DNA from: Ruegeria arenilitoris
GTDB lineage: Bacteria; Pseudomonadota; Alphaproteobacteria; Rhodobacterales; Rhodobacteraceae
Direction of reading: 5' to 3'
DNA length: 64,000 bases
Assembly: GCF_013030985.1 (NCBI RefSeq)
Contig: NZ_WPYP01000006.1
Location: 233,941 to 297,940, forward strand
A model generated the notes under the pieces. That model saw only the letters and a list, made by a program, of their open reading frames with translations. It did not search any database and was not told where the DNA came from. The stretch's first letter is position 1. Each line of letters starts with the position of its first letter. The translations under genes and the position numbers were made by a program. Positions 27,712 to 36,210 of the stretch are shown here, one piece after another.

Positions 27712-28796
27712 ACGCACCCCTGACCCACTCATTGGATGCACGGTATTACACTGACCCAGCGATCTTCGAGCAGGAAATGCAGGGGCTTCTGTCCCGAACG
27801 TGGCAATTCGCAGGTCACGTCGCACAGGTTCGGGAAACAGGGGATTACTTCGCGTTTGAGATCGCCGGACAGAGCCTGTTCTGCATCCGTGGCCGCGACG
27901 GAGAAATTCGCACTTTCTACAACGTCTGCCAGCACCGCGCGCATGAGATGGTCACAGGTGCAGGCAACACCCGCGTCGTCGTCTGCCCCTATCACGCATG
28001 GACCTATGAACTGTCAGGCCAATTGCGCGCCGGCCCGAACATCAAGTCCGTACCCGGTTTCGACCGCAGTGCGATCTGCCTGACCTCGGTCCGCACCGAG
28101 GTGTTCAACGGCTTCATCTTCGTCAACCTCGACGATGATGCCGCCCCAATGGACGAATGGTACCCCGGCGTTCGAGAGGAAATTCGCGCTTTTGTTCCGC
28201 ATATCGACGATCTGGAACCGCTGGAATGGGTTGAGATACCGGAACGCTGCAACTGGAAGGTCAGTATCGAGAATTACTCGGAATGCTATCATTGCCCCAC
28301 CAACCACCCGACTTTTGCCGAGGGTGTCGTCAAGCCCGAGACGTATGACATTCAGCCTGACGCCGGCGGCGGTTACGTTCTGCGGCACATGACCGAGTGC
28401 CAAAGCCTCGACAAGATGACCTACCCCATCGACATGTCGGTGCCCCATGCGGGCGACTATCAGTCGTGGTTCCTGTGGCCGATGTTCTCGTTCCAGTGCT
28501 ATCCCGGCAACGTGCTGAACACCTATCACTGGCGTGCCAGCGACTCTGATCACTGTACTGTCTGGCGCGGCTGGTTCACCGAGGGCGGATCTGAGAGCGC
28601 TGTGATCCGGCAACTGGCCGTGCAGGATCGCGAAACCACGGTCGAGGAAGACATCCGGCTGGTCGAAAGCGTCCATCGCGGCCTCAAATCCCGCGGCTAC
28701 CGCCCCGGCCCTCTGGTGCTGGACCCTGGCTGCGGGGTGATGTCGGAACACTCGATTGCACGGCTGCAACACTGGATGCGCGAGGCGGTGGATTAA
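27708..28796 (+). CDS. Rieske non-heme iron oxygenase, betaine/aromatic-ring type
   Basis: A 362-residue oxygenase alpha-subunit-like protein. The [2Fe-2S] ligands are Cys74-x-His76 and Cys93-x2-His96 (CQHRAHE, VVVCPYHAW). The mononuclear iron histidines are His195 and His200 in SECYHCPTNH. Relatives include the glycine-betaine and stachydrine monooxygenases (GbcA/Stc2 type) and the Rieske demethylases of the hydroxyproline-betaine pathway, which remove an N-methyl group as formaldehyde. A reductase partner is not seen nearby and must be supplied elsewhere. It is translationally coupled to rpiR. Confidence 0.88.
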   Translation: MNAPLTHSLDARYYTDPAIFEQEMQGLLSRTWQFAGHVAQVRETGDYFAFEIAGQSLFCIRGRDGEIRTFYNVCQHRAHEMVTGAGNTRVVVCPYHAWTYELSGQLRAGPNIKSVPGFDRSAICLTSVRTEVFNGFIFVNLDDDAAPMDEWYPGVREEIRAFVPHIDDLEPLEWVEIPERCNWKVSIENYSECYHCPTNHPTFAEGVVKPETYDIQPDAGGGYVLRHMTECQSLDKMTYPIDMSVPHAGDYQSWFLWPMFSFQCYPGNVLNTYHWRASDSDHCTVWRGWFTEGGSESAVIRQLAVQDRETTVEEDIRLVESVHRGLKSRGYRPGPLVLDPGCGVMSEHSIARLQHWMREAVD

Positions 28797-28815
28797 TGAT
28801 CGTGGTGATCCGCCC

Positions 28816-29634
28816 ATGCTGATGCCCGAAAAGTGGCGGCCGGAGTACAAGCTGTTCCCGCATCAGGTGGGCTTCACCTGCCCGCCCTTCGACTTTGACG
28901 CGGCGCCGTCGGATTTCCTGCGCATGTGCCCTGAAACGGTCGGCGTGCATGGGTGGATGCTGCATGTGCCGGACTATGTGCACGGGCTGGACCAGCGAAA
29001 GCAGAACTTCGGAATGCTCGAGGATTTCGTCCACTGCATGTCCCGCAACGGTGTCGATGTGTGCGGGCAGGTCGGGTCAAACTGGGTCCATGCCTGCGGA
29101 CTGGGGGTCGAGGGCGTCCGTCAGCATTGCGCGGATCTGTCCGACAAATACGGCACACAGTTTCACATGGCCGGTTACGCCATGGTCGAGGCGTTGCAAG
29201 AAATGAATGTAGAAAAGGTCGCGCTGAACGCGGCCTATCACTGGCCGGAATGGTGGCAAGGCACAGTGGGTTTCCTGCGTGAGGCCGGGTTCGACGTGCT
29301 CTATGCGGGCAATTTTCACGATCAGGGGTGGTTCGCCAGTCAGGAAGAGGTGAACAGCTATCGCTGGGTCTTTGACGGTGACCTGGCGCTCAAGAGTTTC
29401 GAATACGTCGCCGAGCAGGCACCGCACGCCGATGCGATCCTGATCAACGGGATGTGCAATTTCCGAACCGGTCCGAATGGTCTGCCACAGCGTCCGCTGC
29501 ATCTGGCCGATACGCTGGAAGCCGCCCTCGGCAAGCCGGTGATCGGCCATGACATCGCGCTTTATTGGCGCATCTTCAAATCGCTTGGCCTGTCACCGGC
29601 AACACCGCATGGCCAGCTTTTGAAACGGCTCTAG
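28816..29634 (+). CDS. Asp/Glu racemase / maleate isomerase-like protein
   Basis: A 272-residue protein that I place, with moderate confidence, in the Asp/Glu racemase superfamily (maleate cis-trans isomerase / arylmalonate decarboxylase branch). The C-terminal half has a Rossmann-like ADAILINGMCNFRTG segment, with a cysteine where this superfamily keeps a catalytic one, and ends ALGKPVIGHDIALYWRI. The first-half cysteine is less clear (VDVCGQVGSNW). The start ATG at 28816 follows the Rieske stop by 19 bases. Its reaction in this locus is unknown. Confidence 0.6.
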   Translation: MLMPEKWRPEYKLFPHQVGFTCPPFDFDAAPSDFLRMCPETVGVHGWMLHVPDYVHGLDQRKQNFGMLEDFVHCMSRNGVDVCGQVGSNWVHACGLGVEGVRQHCADLSDKYGTQFHMAGYAMVEALQEMNVEKVALNAAYHWPEWWQGTVGFLREAGFDVLYAGNFHDQGWFASQEEVNSYRWVFDGDLALKSFEYVAEQAPHADAILINGMCNFRTGPNGLPQRPLHLADTLEAALGKPVIGHDIALYWRIFKSLGLSPATPHGQLLKRL

Positions 29635-29651
29635 CCCGGAGGTCCAATCCC

Positions 29652-30392
29652 ATGCACAAAATCCTCGCGCTCTGGGCGGTGCCCCGGTCCACTTCAACGG
29701 CCTTTGAATGGATGATGCGACAGCGTGGTGATCTGGAATGCTTGCACGAACCATTCGGCGAAGCCTGGTATCAGGGCGAAGACCCGCTGTGGCACCGGTT
29801 CCAGCCCGGCGATGTGACGACGCCGGGCCTGACGCTGGACAGCGTGTGGCAGGACATTCTGGCGCGTGCGGAAAGGAGGCCGGTCTTCCTCAAGGACTTT
29901 CCGCATTACATCAACCACATGTGGGATGCAGAGTTCCTGTCGCACTTCGATCATGCCTTCCTGATCCGCGACCCGGCAAAAACCATCACCTCAATGTACA
30001 AACGCTGGCCCGATTTCGCCGAGGGTGAGGTCGGCTTTCCCGAACAACGCGCCCTGTTCGACTTGCTGACAGCGTTGAACGGCACCCCGCCGCCGGTTAT
30101 CGACAGCGACGACCTGCTTGAAGACCCACACGCCATGACGCAAGCGTTCTGCGACGCCGTTGGCATCCCTTTTATCGAAGGCGCCCTCAGTTGGGAGGCG
30201 GGCGGTGATCCTTCGGCTCACAGCTGGTGGGACGGCGGGTCTTTCCACGCCAACCTTGCGAACTCGACCGGCCTTGCGCCACAGCCCCGCAAGTATATCG
30301 AAATCGACGATGCGCCGGACCGGGTGAAACAGGTGCATCGCCGGATGAAACCGCACTATGATCACCTCTACAAACACCGCTTGACGCGCTGA
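29652..30392 (+). CDS. Sulfotransferase-like P-loop protein
   Basis: A 246-residue protein with the sulfotransferase-type opening KILALWAVPRSTSTAFEWMM, a 5'-phosphosulfate-like loop, then FLKDFPHYINH and FLIRDPAKTITSMYKRW, a pattern matching the 3'-phosphate-binding arginine and serine. Bacterial relatives are annotated as sulfotransferase family or HAD-linked proteins; the acceptor is unknown. It lies 17 bases after the racemase-like gene and 17 before the next, so it is in the same operon. It may modify or recognise a sulfated substrate, but that is guesswork. Confidence 0.65.
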   Translation: MHKILALWAVPRSTSTAFEWMMRQRGDLECLHEPFGEAWYQGEDPLWHRFQPGDVTTPGLTLDSVWQDILARAERRPVFLKDFPHYINHMWDAEFLSHFDHAFLIRDPAKTITSMYKRWPDFAEGEVGFPEQRALFDLLTALNGTPPPVIDSDDLLEDPHAMTQAFCDAVGIPFIEGALSWEAGGDPSAHSWWDGGSFHANLANSTGLAPQPRKYIEIDDAPDRVKQVHRRMKPHYDHLYKHRLTR

Positions 30393-30409
30393 AGCACCGG
30401 AGACCCCAC

Positions 30410-30793
30410 ATGGCAGATATTTTCGACGAAGACCTTTTCCTCAAAGGGCTGGAACAACGCAAAGGCACGCTGGGCGCCGAATACGTGGAAAAGAACCTCG
30501 CGGCTGCGGATGATTTCACCCGCCCGTTTCAGGAGGCGATGACCGCCTGGTGCTGGGGCTTTGGCTGGGGCGACGACGTGATCGACGCGAAAACCCGGTC
30601 GATGATGAATCTGGCGATGATTGGGGCGCTTGGAAAGATGCACGAGTGGGAGATTCACTGCAAAGGCGCGCTGAACAACGGCGTGACCAAAGAAGAAGTC
30701 CGCGCCATCATCCATGTGATCGGCATCTATTGCGGCGTACCTCAGGCGCTGGAGTGCTTTCGGGTGGCACGAAAAGTGATTGAGGCGGGGTAG
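30410..30793 (+). CDS. Carboxymuconolactone decarboxylase-family protein
   Basis: A 127-residue AhpD-fold protein of the CMD family: SMMNLAMIGALGKMHEWEIH, GALNNGVTKEEVRAIIHVIGIYCG, then PQALECFRVA. The peroxidase-type CxxC pair is absent, so it is nearer to the 4-carboxymuconolactone decarboxylase branch than to AhpD. It is the last gene of the rightward arm. A ring-opening or decarboxylation role downstream of the Rieske oxygenase would fit but is inference. Confidence 0.8.
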   Translation: MADIFDEDLFLKGLEQRKGTLGAEYVEKNLAAADDFTRPFQEAMTAWCWGFGWGDDVIDAKTRSMMNLAMIGALGKMHEWEIHCKGALNNGVTKEEVRAIIHVIGIYCGVPQALECFRVARKVIEAG

Positions 30794-30885
30794 GTCCTAA
30801 GGACGCTCGCAGCAGGACCAGCATCGGTGACTTCACGGCCGTTAAACTCAGGCTAATTGCCGAACTGGTGATCAGCCTGTTCCGG

Positions 30886-31854
30886 TCACTTCATTTGCCG
30901 AACAACACGAAAGCCGGAATACTGGCTCCGATGGTCTTCGGACCCCGATCCTCTGGAGGCCACGCGAACAGAGTCCATACCCGTGTTGAATGCGCCACCA
31001 CGGGAAACGCGCTTACAACTCTCTGTTTCACTTTGGAGCAGCCATTCGCTGGATGTGGGCCAACCAGCGTACTTTTCAGTGTAGCACGAACGTGTCTGTT
31101 CAATAACGTTGCCGGACATATGTCGAACGCCCCAGGCGTTAGCCGCATACAACTCGTCCACCGGGACAGGAACCATCCGCGAGAGTAAATCGGGACGGGG
31201 AAATCCACTTAACCGCTCGGTTCCGAGGCCGTAAAAGTTTGCCTGATCTGACGTTAGTTCATCCCCTTGTGCGAAACGCGTCTGAGTACCCGCACGCGCT
31301 GCATATTCCCACTCGGCCTCTGTCGGTAACCGGTAGGCATCAACCCCAACCTTGCCGTTGAGCCATTCAACATATGCCAGAGTGTCCCAATAAGACACAT
31401 CAATAACTGGGTGGCTGCCGTAAACAGGAGTTTCGATACGTTTTCCGGCGTCATTGATATCTATGATGGTGTTTTCGGGAACATGCTCACCACACCCGCC
31501 ATCGTTGACGCAAGCCATCCACTGATCGTAAGTGATTTCGTTGCGCCCTATGGCGATGGGAATATCAATCTCAACACGATGCAGAGGACGTTCATCCGCA
31601 CCAATGGCCGGGTGCCCGACCTCAACCATAGCCAGCTTGCCATCAAGCATGACCAATCCGTTTATCGAGTCGCCGATTGGACCACCCATTTGGAACTCAC
31701 CAAGGGGCAAGACGATCATCTCAGGGCAGACGTCGCATTCCTGAAACATCTCCAGTTCGTTTACCTGTGTGCCATCAGCGATCAGGTACTGCGCTTGGGT
31801 TGTTGTCGCGATGGCTCCCAACAGAATACAGATGCCCGGAAACCCGTACTTCAT
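30886..31854 (-). CDS. Exported formylglycine-enzyme-like (SUMF1) domain protein lacking catalytic cysteines
   Basis: About 322 residues with a cleavable signal peptide (MKYGFPGICILLGAIATTTQA). The start at 31854 is fixed by an AAGGAG site eight bases upstream; the longer frame adds only seven codons. The domain shows MGGPIGDS, ITYDQWMACVND, PVIDVSYWDTLAYVEWLNGK, YRLPTEAEWEYAARAG and SGNVIEQT, and ends SRGSGSEDHRSQYSGFRVVR, the SUMF1/FGE-sulfatase pattern. The final RGGAFNTGMDSVRVASR has no cysteine where the copper-binding pair of true FGEs sits, so it probably binds or senses rather than generates formylglycine. It stands alone. Confidence 0.8.
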   Translation of the reverse strand: MKYGFPGICILLGAIATTTQAQYLIADGTQVNELEMFQECDVCPEMIVLPLGEFQMGGPIGDSINGLVMLDGKLAMVEVGHPAIGADERPLHRVEIDIPIAIGRNEITYDQWMACVNDGGCGEHVPENTIIDINDAGKRIETPVYGSHPVIDVSYWDTLAYVEWLNGKVGVDAYRLPTEAEWEYAARAGTQTRFAQGDELTSDQANFYGLGTERLSGFPRPDLLSRMVPVPVDELYAANAWGVRHMSGNVIEQTRSCYTEKYAGWPTSSEWLLQSETESCKRVSRGGAFNTGMDSVRVASRGSGSEDHRSQYSGFRVVRQMK

Positions 31855-32116
31855 GAAAATAGCTCCTTGGCTCAAATACCTGATGATATCTGGAACTGAC
31901 GGTCGATAAACAGGTTATCCAACACTTCAGAATTTCTTGGTTTTCAAACAGCATGTTGTCAAGGCGGGCCGTTTTACTACGCTGGATTTGCGCGTCCTAC
32001 CCCCTTGCCCGATCCGACCAATCGGCGCACAATATGGGTTCACACACAATTGCGCCCTAGTTGCGCGCCATGACACGTTTCGCGACCGGGACGCCTTCGA
32101 TGATACGGAGGGCTAA

Positions 32117-32587
32117 ATGACCATTGCGACTCGTCTAAAACATCATCTGGATGCCCAAGGGCTTCCGTTTGACATCGTTCCCCATCCTTATGCCGCGACC
32201 GCTGCTGAGTGCGCCGAAGCGGCGCATGTTCCCGGCGACCATCTTGCCAAATCGGTTCTGATCCACATGGAGGAAGGACCTCTGCTTGCAGTTCTGCCCA
32301 GCAATCACCGGGTTGACCTGACCGCACTGCAATCGATGATGAACCGCCGTCTTGGCTTGGCACCGGAATCCGAAATGGATGGTCTTTTCGATGACTGTGC
32401 GCTCGGCGCGGTGCCGCCTGTGGGCGAAGCTTATGATTTGCCGACTGTTGTCGACAACAGCCTGACCGGGTTGGACAAAATCTGGTTCGAGGCAGGTGAC
32501 CACAAAACCCTGGTCGAGATGCGCGGCAAGGATTTCGATACATTGATGAAAGATGCGCCTCATGGAGCATTCTGCTGTATGCACTAA
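32117..32587 (+). CDS. YbaK/prolyl-tRNA deacylase-type protein
   Basis: A 156-residue single-domain member of the aminoacyl-tRNA editing family (YbaK/ProX/INS-like), which hydrolyses mischarged tRNA in trans. The pattern is AEAAHVPGDHLAKSVLIH (with the catalytic lysine region), GPLLAVLPSNHRVDL, then ALGAVPPVGEAYDLPTVVD, and a C-terminal cysteine pair. The specificity cannot be read from sequence. The roughly 240 bases upstream and 220 bases downstream hold no supported gene. Confidence 0.85.
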   Translation: MTIATRLKHHLDAQGLPFDIVPHPYAATAAECAEAAHVPGDHLAKSVLIHMEEGPLLAVLPSNHRVDLTALQSMMNRRLGLAPESEMDGLFDDCALGAVPPVGEAYDLPTVVDNSLTGLDKIWFEAGDHKTLVEMRGKDFDTLMKDAPHGAFCCMH

Positions 32588-32806
32588 GGACCCGGTGAAC
32601 TCTGGCTGGCTGGTATCGGGCCCAACCCAGTAAATGGTGATAACCCCCTTGACCAAAACCGCATCGGAGTACTTCATTGAGAAAGAAGTACTCCGTACTT
32701 CGACAGGACCTATGGGGTATCCTGGAAAGACCAAATAAACAGGGGGATGCGTGCTGGCTGGATGCAGGCAAGGGCTCTGCTGAAGCAGCAAGCAAGACGA
32801 TCAATA

Positions 32807-35800
32807 ATGTCCAATATCGCGGTCTGGCTGGACAACCACGGTTTGTCCAAATACGCCAGAGCCTTTGAAGAGCACGAAATCGAACTCGGTGATCTGACAG
32901 AGTTGACCGACGCAGACCTTGTCACGATCGGGCTTCCTCTGGGTCCGAGACGGCGTTTTATGAAAGCTGTTCGTGCCAGTGCGGACGGTGGGCGTCGCCC
33001 GCAAAACACGGCACTCGGCCCCGCCATTGTGGCGGAGCGACGGCAACTGACCGTCATGTTTATCGATCTGGTCGGGTCCACCGAAATTGCCCAGCGTGTC
33101 GATCCAGAAGATCTGGCCGAAGTCCTGCGGCTGTTCAAAGAAACATGTGCGGCGTCCGTTGCCGCCTTTGATGGTCACATCGCAAGTTATTACGGCGACG
33201 GGATCATGGTCTTTTTCGGATTTCCCCATGCCCACGAAGATGATCCGGAACGCGCGGTTCGTGCGGGCTTGCGGATCATTAAGGAAATCCCGGACATCCA
33301 GACCCACGCGAAACTGAACGTCCGAATAGGGATCGCGACCGGGCTGGTTGTGGTCGGCGATTTGCGCGGCGAAAAGATGTTTGAGGACGGTACAGCGATG
33401 GGCGAGACGCCAAATCTGGCCGCACGTCTTCAGGCAATGGCCGACCCCGGCACACTGATTATCGCCCCCAGCACACATCAGCTGGCAGGGGACGCTTTCG
33501 AATATGTTTTACGCGGCGCATTCAAACTCAAGGGGTTCGCCAAAGAGGTCGAAGCCTGGCAAGTGACCGGAACACGGGAAACCGTCAGTCGGTTCATGGC
33601 GCTGGACGATGTGCAATTGAAGCCCTTGGTCGGTCGCGCGGCTGAATATGGGACGCTGAACGAAAAGTGGAAACTGGCCAGCGCTGGTCAGGGACAGGTT
33701 GTGCTGGTGTCGGGTGAGCCGGGCATTGGCAAGTCCCGGCTGGTTGAAGAACTGCGCCAAAATGCTTCGGGGGCGTCGCACGCTCAAACCCGGTATCAGT
33801 GTTCACCTTATCATTTTGCGAGTGCGTTTTATCCGGTCATACGTCAGTTCGAGATCGTAGCAGAACTTCGCCCCGACGATTCAGACGAAACAAAGCTCAA
33901 AAAGATATCCTCGGTCCTGGGGGATACGTCCGACCATGTATTGAAGCTGGCCGCGTCTTTGCTCTCTGTTCCCTTCGAAGACCGGTTGGGACCACTGGAT
34001 TTGACACCGCAGAAAATCATGGATCAAACGCTGGGGATGTTGCTGAAGATTCTGGCTTCAATGGCTGCGGAAAAACCGGTGCTTCTTTTGTTTGAAGACG
34101 CGCATTGGGTTGATCCGACGACCAAGTTGCTGCTGGATCAGATCGTGGATCGGATCAAAGACCTTCCTGTGCTGGTCGTGATGACATTCCGGCCCGAGTT
34201 CGACCCGGGCTGGGCACTGCAATCGAACCTTACAAAAGTTGTCTTGAGGCAACTGGATTTCCACCAGGTCAAAAGGATTGTGGACGAAGTTGCCCTGGGT
34301 CAGCGCATCTCGGATGAGATATATGAGGTGATCGCCGCCAGATCTGATGGCGTACCGCTTTACGTCGAAGAGGTGACAAAAGACCTGTTGGAATCAGGCG
34401 CTTTGATGGAAGACCACGCAGCCCAACCGGTTGGTGCATCTTCTCCGGCAAGCCCTGTTCCCAGCACATTGCATGATGCGCTGATGGCGCGCCTCGACCG
34501 ACTGAGTTCGGCCAAGGAAGTGGCTCAGATCGGCGCGGTCATCGGCCCTCAGTTTTCCTATCCTCTGATCGCCGAAGTCTCGCGCTTTGGCGAAAAGGCG
34601 TTGCGTTCGGGTTTGGATCTTCTGGTTGACGCAGGCATTGTCACAACTGCCGCGACAGACGGTCTGGAAACCTTCAGCTATCGTCATGCCCTTATTCGCG
34701 ATACTGCCTACAACAGCCTTTTGAAAAGCGAACGGCGGGTCCTGCACGCGCGCGTCGCTGAGACGCTCAATCAGGAAGCCCTTCACATAGGGGATGCCAG
34801 CCCGGAAATTTTGGCCCATCACTACACGATGGCCGGGATGAGCAAGCAGGCAATCGACTGCCGCCACCTTGCGGGCCAGCGTGCGGTTCAACGTTCGGCC
34901 AACATTGAGGCGAACACACAGCTTTCCCTGGCAATCGAGCAGTTGCGAGAGCAAAGCCAGAGCGACGCCCGTGACCGAAAAGAAATTGAAATACAGATTC
35001 TCAGAGCCGGTGTTCTGCGCTCAACGGCCGGAATAGCCGCCGATGAAACCGGCTCAGTCTACGAACGAATTCGGGACCTGTGTGAACGCGTCGAAGAAAC
35101 CGGGCACCTGTTCCCGGTATTGAACGGTTTGTATTCATTTCATTTGGTCCGTGCCGAATATGATCTGGCCAGGAACGTTGCCGGAGAATTGCTGAAATTG
35201 GCGGGAACGACCGGTGAAACGCAGCATCAGATGGTGGCGCATCGGGCAATGGGGGCGGTGCTGTTTCACATTGGTGAACTGAACCCGGCCTACGCGCATT
35301 TGAAGCAAGCGCTCGACCTCTACAGCCGGGAACGGGATGGGCATCTGGCTTTTATCTATGGATCGGATCATGCAGCGATCACCTCGTGTTTCCTGAGCCT
35401 GGCCATATGGATGCGCGGCGCGCCGGACAAGGCACTGGAGGTTCAAAAGCAAGCGGTCGCTGCCGCCCGAGAACTTGAACATGCCCATAGCATCGCACAA
35501 TCCCTGACCTATCTGTGCATGCTGCACCTTCTGCGCCGAGAACCTAATCAGGTCATTGAAGCTGTGACCCAACTTGAGGAACTGGCCTCTAAACACTCCT
35601 TTACATTCATGTCTGTGACTGCAGTCCTCTGGCGCAGCTGGGTGGATGCCTTTGTTTCACCCGCCCCGACTACGATCCGCGCGTTACGAAACGCGGCGGA
35701 GGCCTGGTGGGCCAGCGGCGCTGGAAATTACAGGCCTTTCTTCCTGACTTTGATTGCCGAAGTCACTCTTGAATCAGGCGATCAGGACGGTGCCCTGGAT

Positions 35801-36118
35801 TTGCTGGCCGAAGCGCGCGAACACCAAAACCTGACGAATGAGGGCTGGGCCCAAGCTGAAACGGACCGGGTCTACGCGCTGGCAGTTTCCGGGGATGGTC
35901 CCGCCGAAGCAGAGTTTCGTACGGCTCTGAAAACTGCGCAGCAACAGCACGCGAGGATGTTCGAACTCCGAACTGCGGTGGACTACTTTAGACAGTGCAA
36001 AGAAAGCGCATCGCCTTCCGCCGCACTTAGCACTGTCTTGAAAACGGTCACAGGAGGAGAGCATACGAGCGACGTAACCGATGCTCGGGCACTGCTTGAT
36101 GAGGTAACGGCGGGCTAA
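32807..36118 (+). CDS. SAM domain - class III adenylate cyclase - STAND ATPase - TPR signalling protein
   Basis: An approximately 1103-residue multidomain protein. The N-terminal 60 residues form a SAM domain (VWLDNHGLSKYARAFEEHEI, LPLGPRRRFM). From about 80 to 245 there is a class III nucleotide-cyclase domain with metal-binding aspartates in VMFIDLVGSTEIA and YYGDGIMVFFGFPH. From about 300 follows an AAA/STAND ATPase with Walker A SGEPGIGKSR and Walker B LLLFEDAHWVDP. The C-terminal 400 residues are alpha-helical TPR-like repeats. I start at MSNIAVWLDNHGL; 20 upstream codons are open but add no domain. It probably makes cAMP in response to a protein or nucleotide cue. Confidence 0.85.
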   Translation: MSNIAVWLDNHGLSKYARAFEEHEIELGDLTELTDADLVTIGLPLGPRRRFMKAVRASADGGRRPQNTALGPAIVAERRQLTVMFIDLVGSTEIAQRVDPEDLAEVLRLFKETCAASVAAFDGHIASYYGDGIMVFFGFPHAHEDDPERAVRAGLRIIKEIPDIQTHAKLNVRIGIATGLVVVGDLRGEKMFEDGTAMGETPNLAARLQAMADPGTLIIAPSTHQLAGDAFEYVLRGAFKLKGFAKEVEAWQVTGTRETVSRFMALDDVQLKPLVGRAAEYGTLNEKWKLASAGQGQVVLVSGEPGIGKSRLVEELRQNASGASHAQTRYQCSPYHFASAFYPVIRQFEIVAELRPDDSDETKLKKISSVLGDTSDHVLKLAASLLSVPFEDRLGPLDLTPQKIMDQTLGMLLKILASMAAEKPVLLLFEDAHWVDPTTKLLLDQIVDRIKDLPVLVVMTFRPEFDPGWALQSNLTKVVLRQLDFHQVKRIVDEVALGQRISDEIYEVIAARSDGVPLYVEEVTKDLLESGALMEDHAAQPVGASSPASPVPSTLHDALMARLDRLSSAKEVAQIGAVIGPQFSYPLIAEVSRFGEKALRSGLDLLVDAGIVTTAATDGLETFSYRHALIRDTAYNSLLKSERRVLHARVAETLNQEALHIGDASPEILAHHYTMAGMSKQAIDCRHLAGQRAVQRSANIEANTQLSLAIEQLREQSQSDARDRKEIEIQILRAGVLRSTAGIAADETGSVYERIRDLCERVEETGHLFPVLNGLYSFHLVRAEYDLARNVAGELLKLAGTTGETQHQMVAHRAMGAVLFHIGELNPAYAHLKQALDLYSRERDGHLAFIYGSDHAAITSCFLSLAIWMRGAPDKALEVQKQAVAAARELEHAHSIAQSLTYLCMLHLLRREPNQVIEAVTQLEELASKHSFTFMSVTAVLWRSWVDAFVSPAPTTIRALRNAAEAWWASGAGNYRPFFLTLIAEVTLESGDQDGALDLLAEAREHQNLTNEGWAQAETDRVYALAVSGDGPAEAEFRTALKTAQQQHARMFELRTAVDYFRQCKESASPSAALSTVLKTVTGGEHTSDVTDARALLDEVTAG

Positions 36119-36210
36119 ATGCCAAATGCTCAGAGGCTCATCCAGCCTCTGGATTTCTTCCCCTGGTTGAAACAAGGTTGCCGTACTGTTTCGACAATCA
36201 GGCAGGGACC

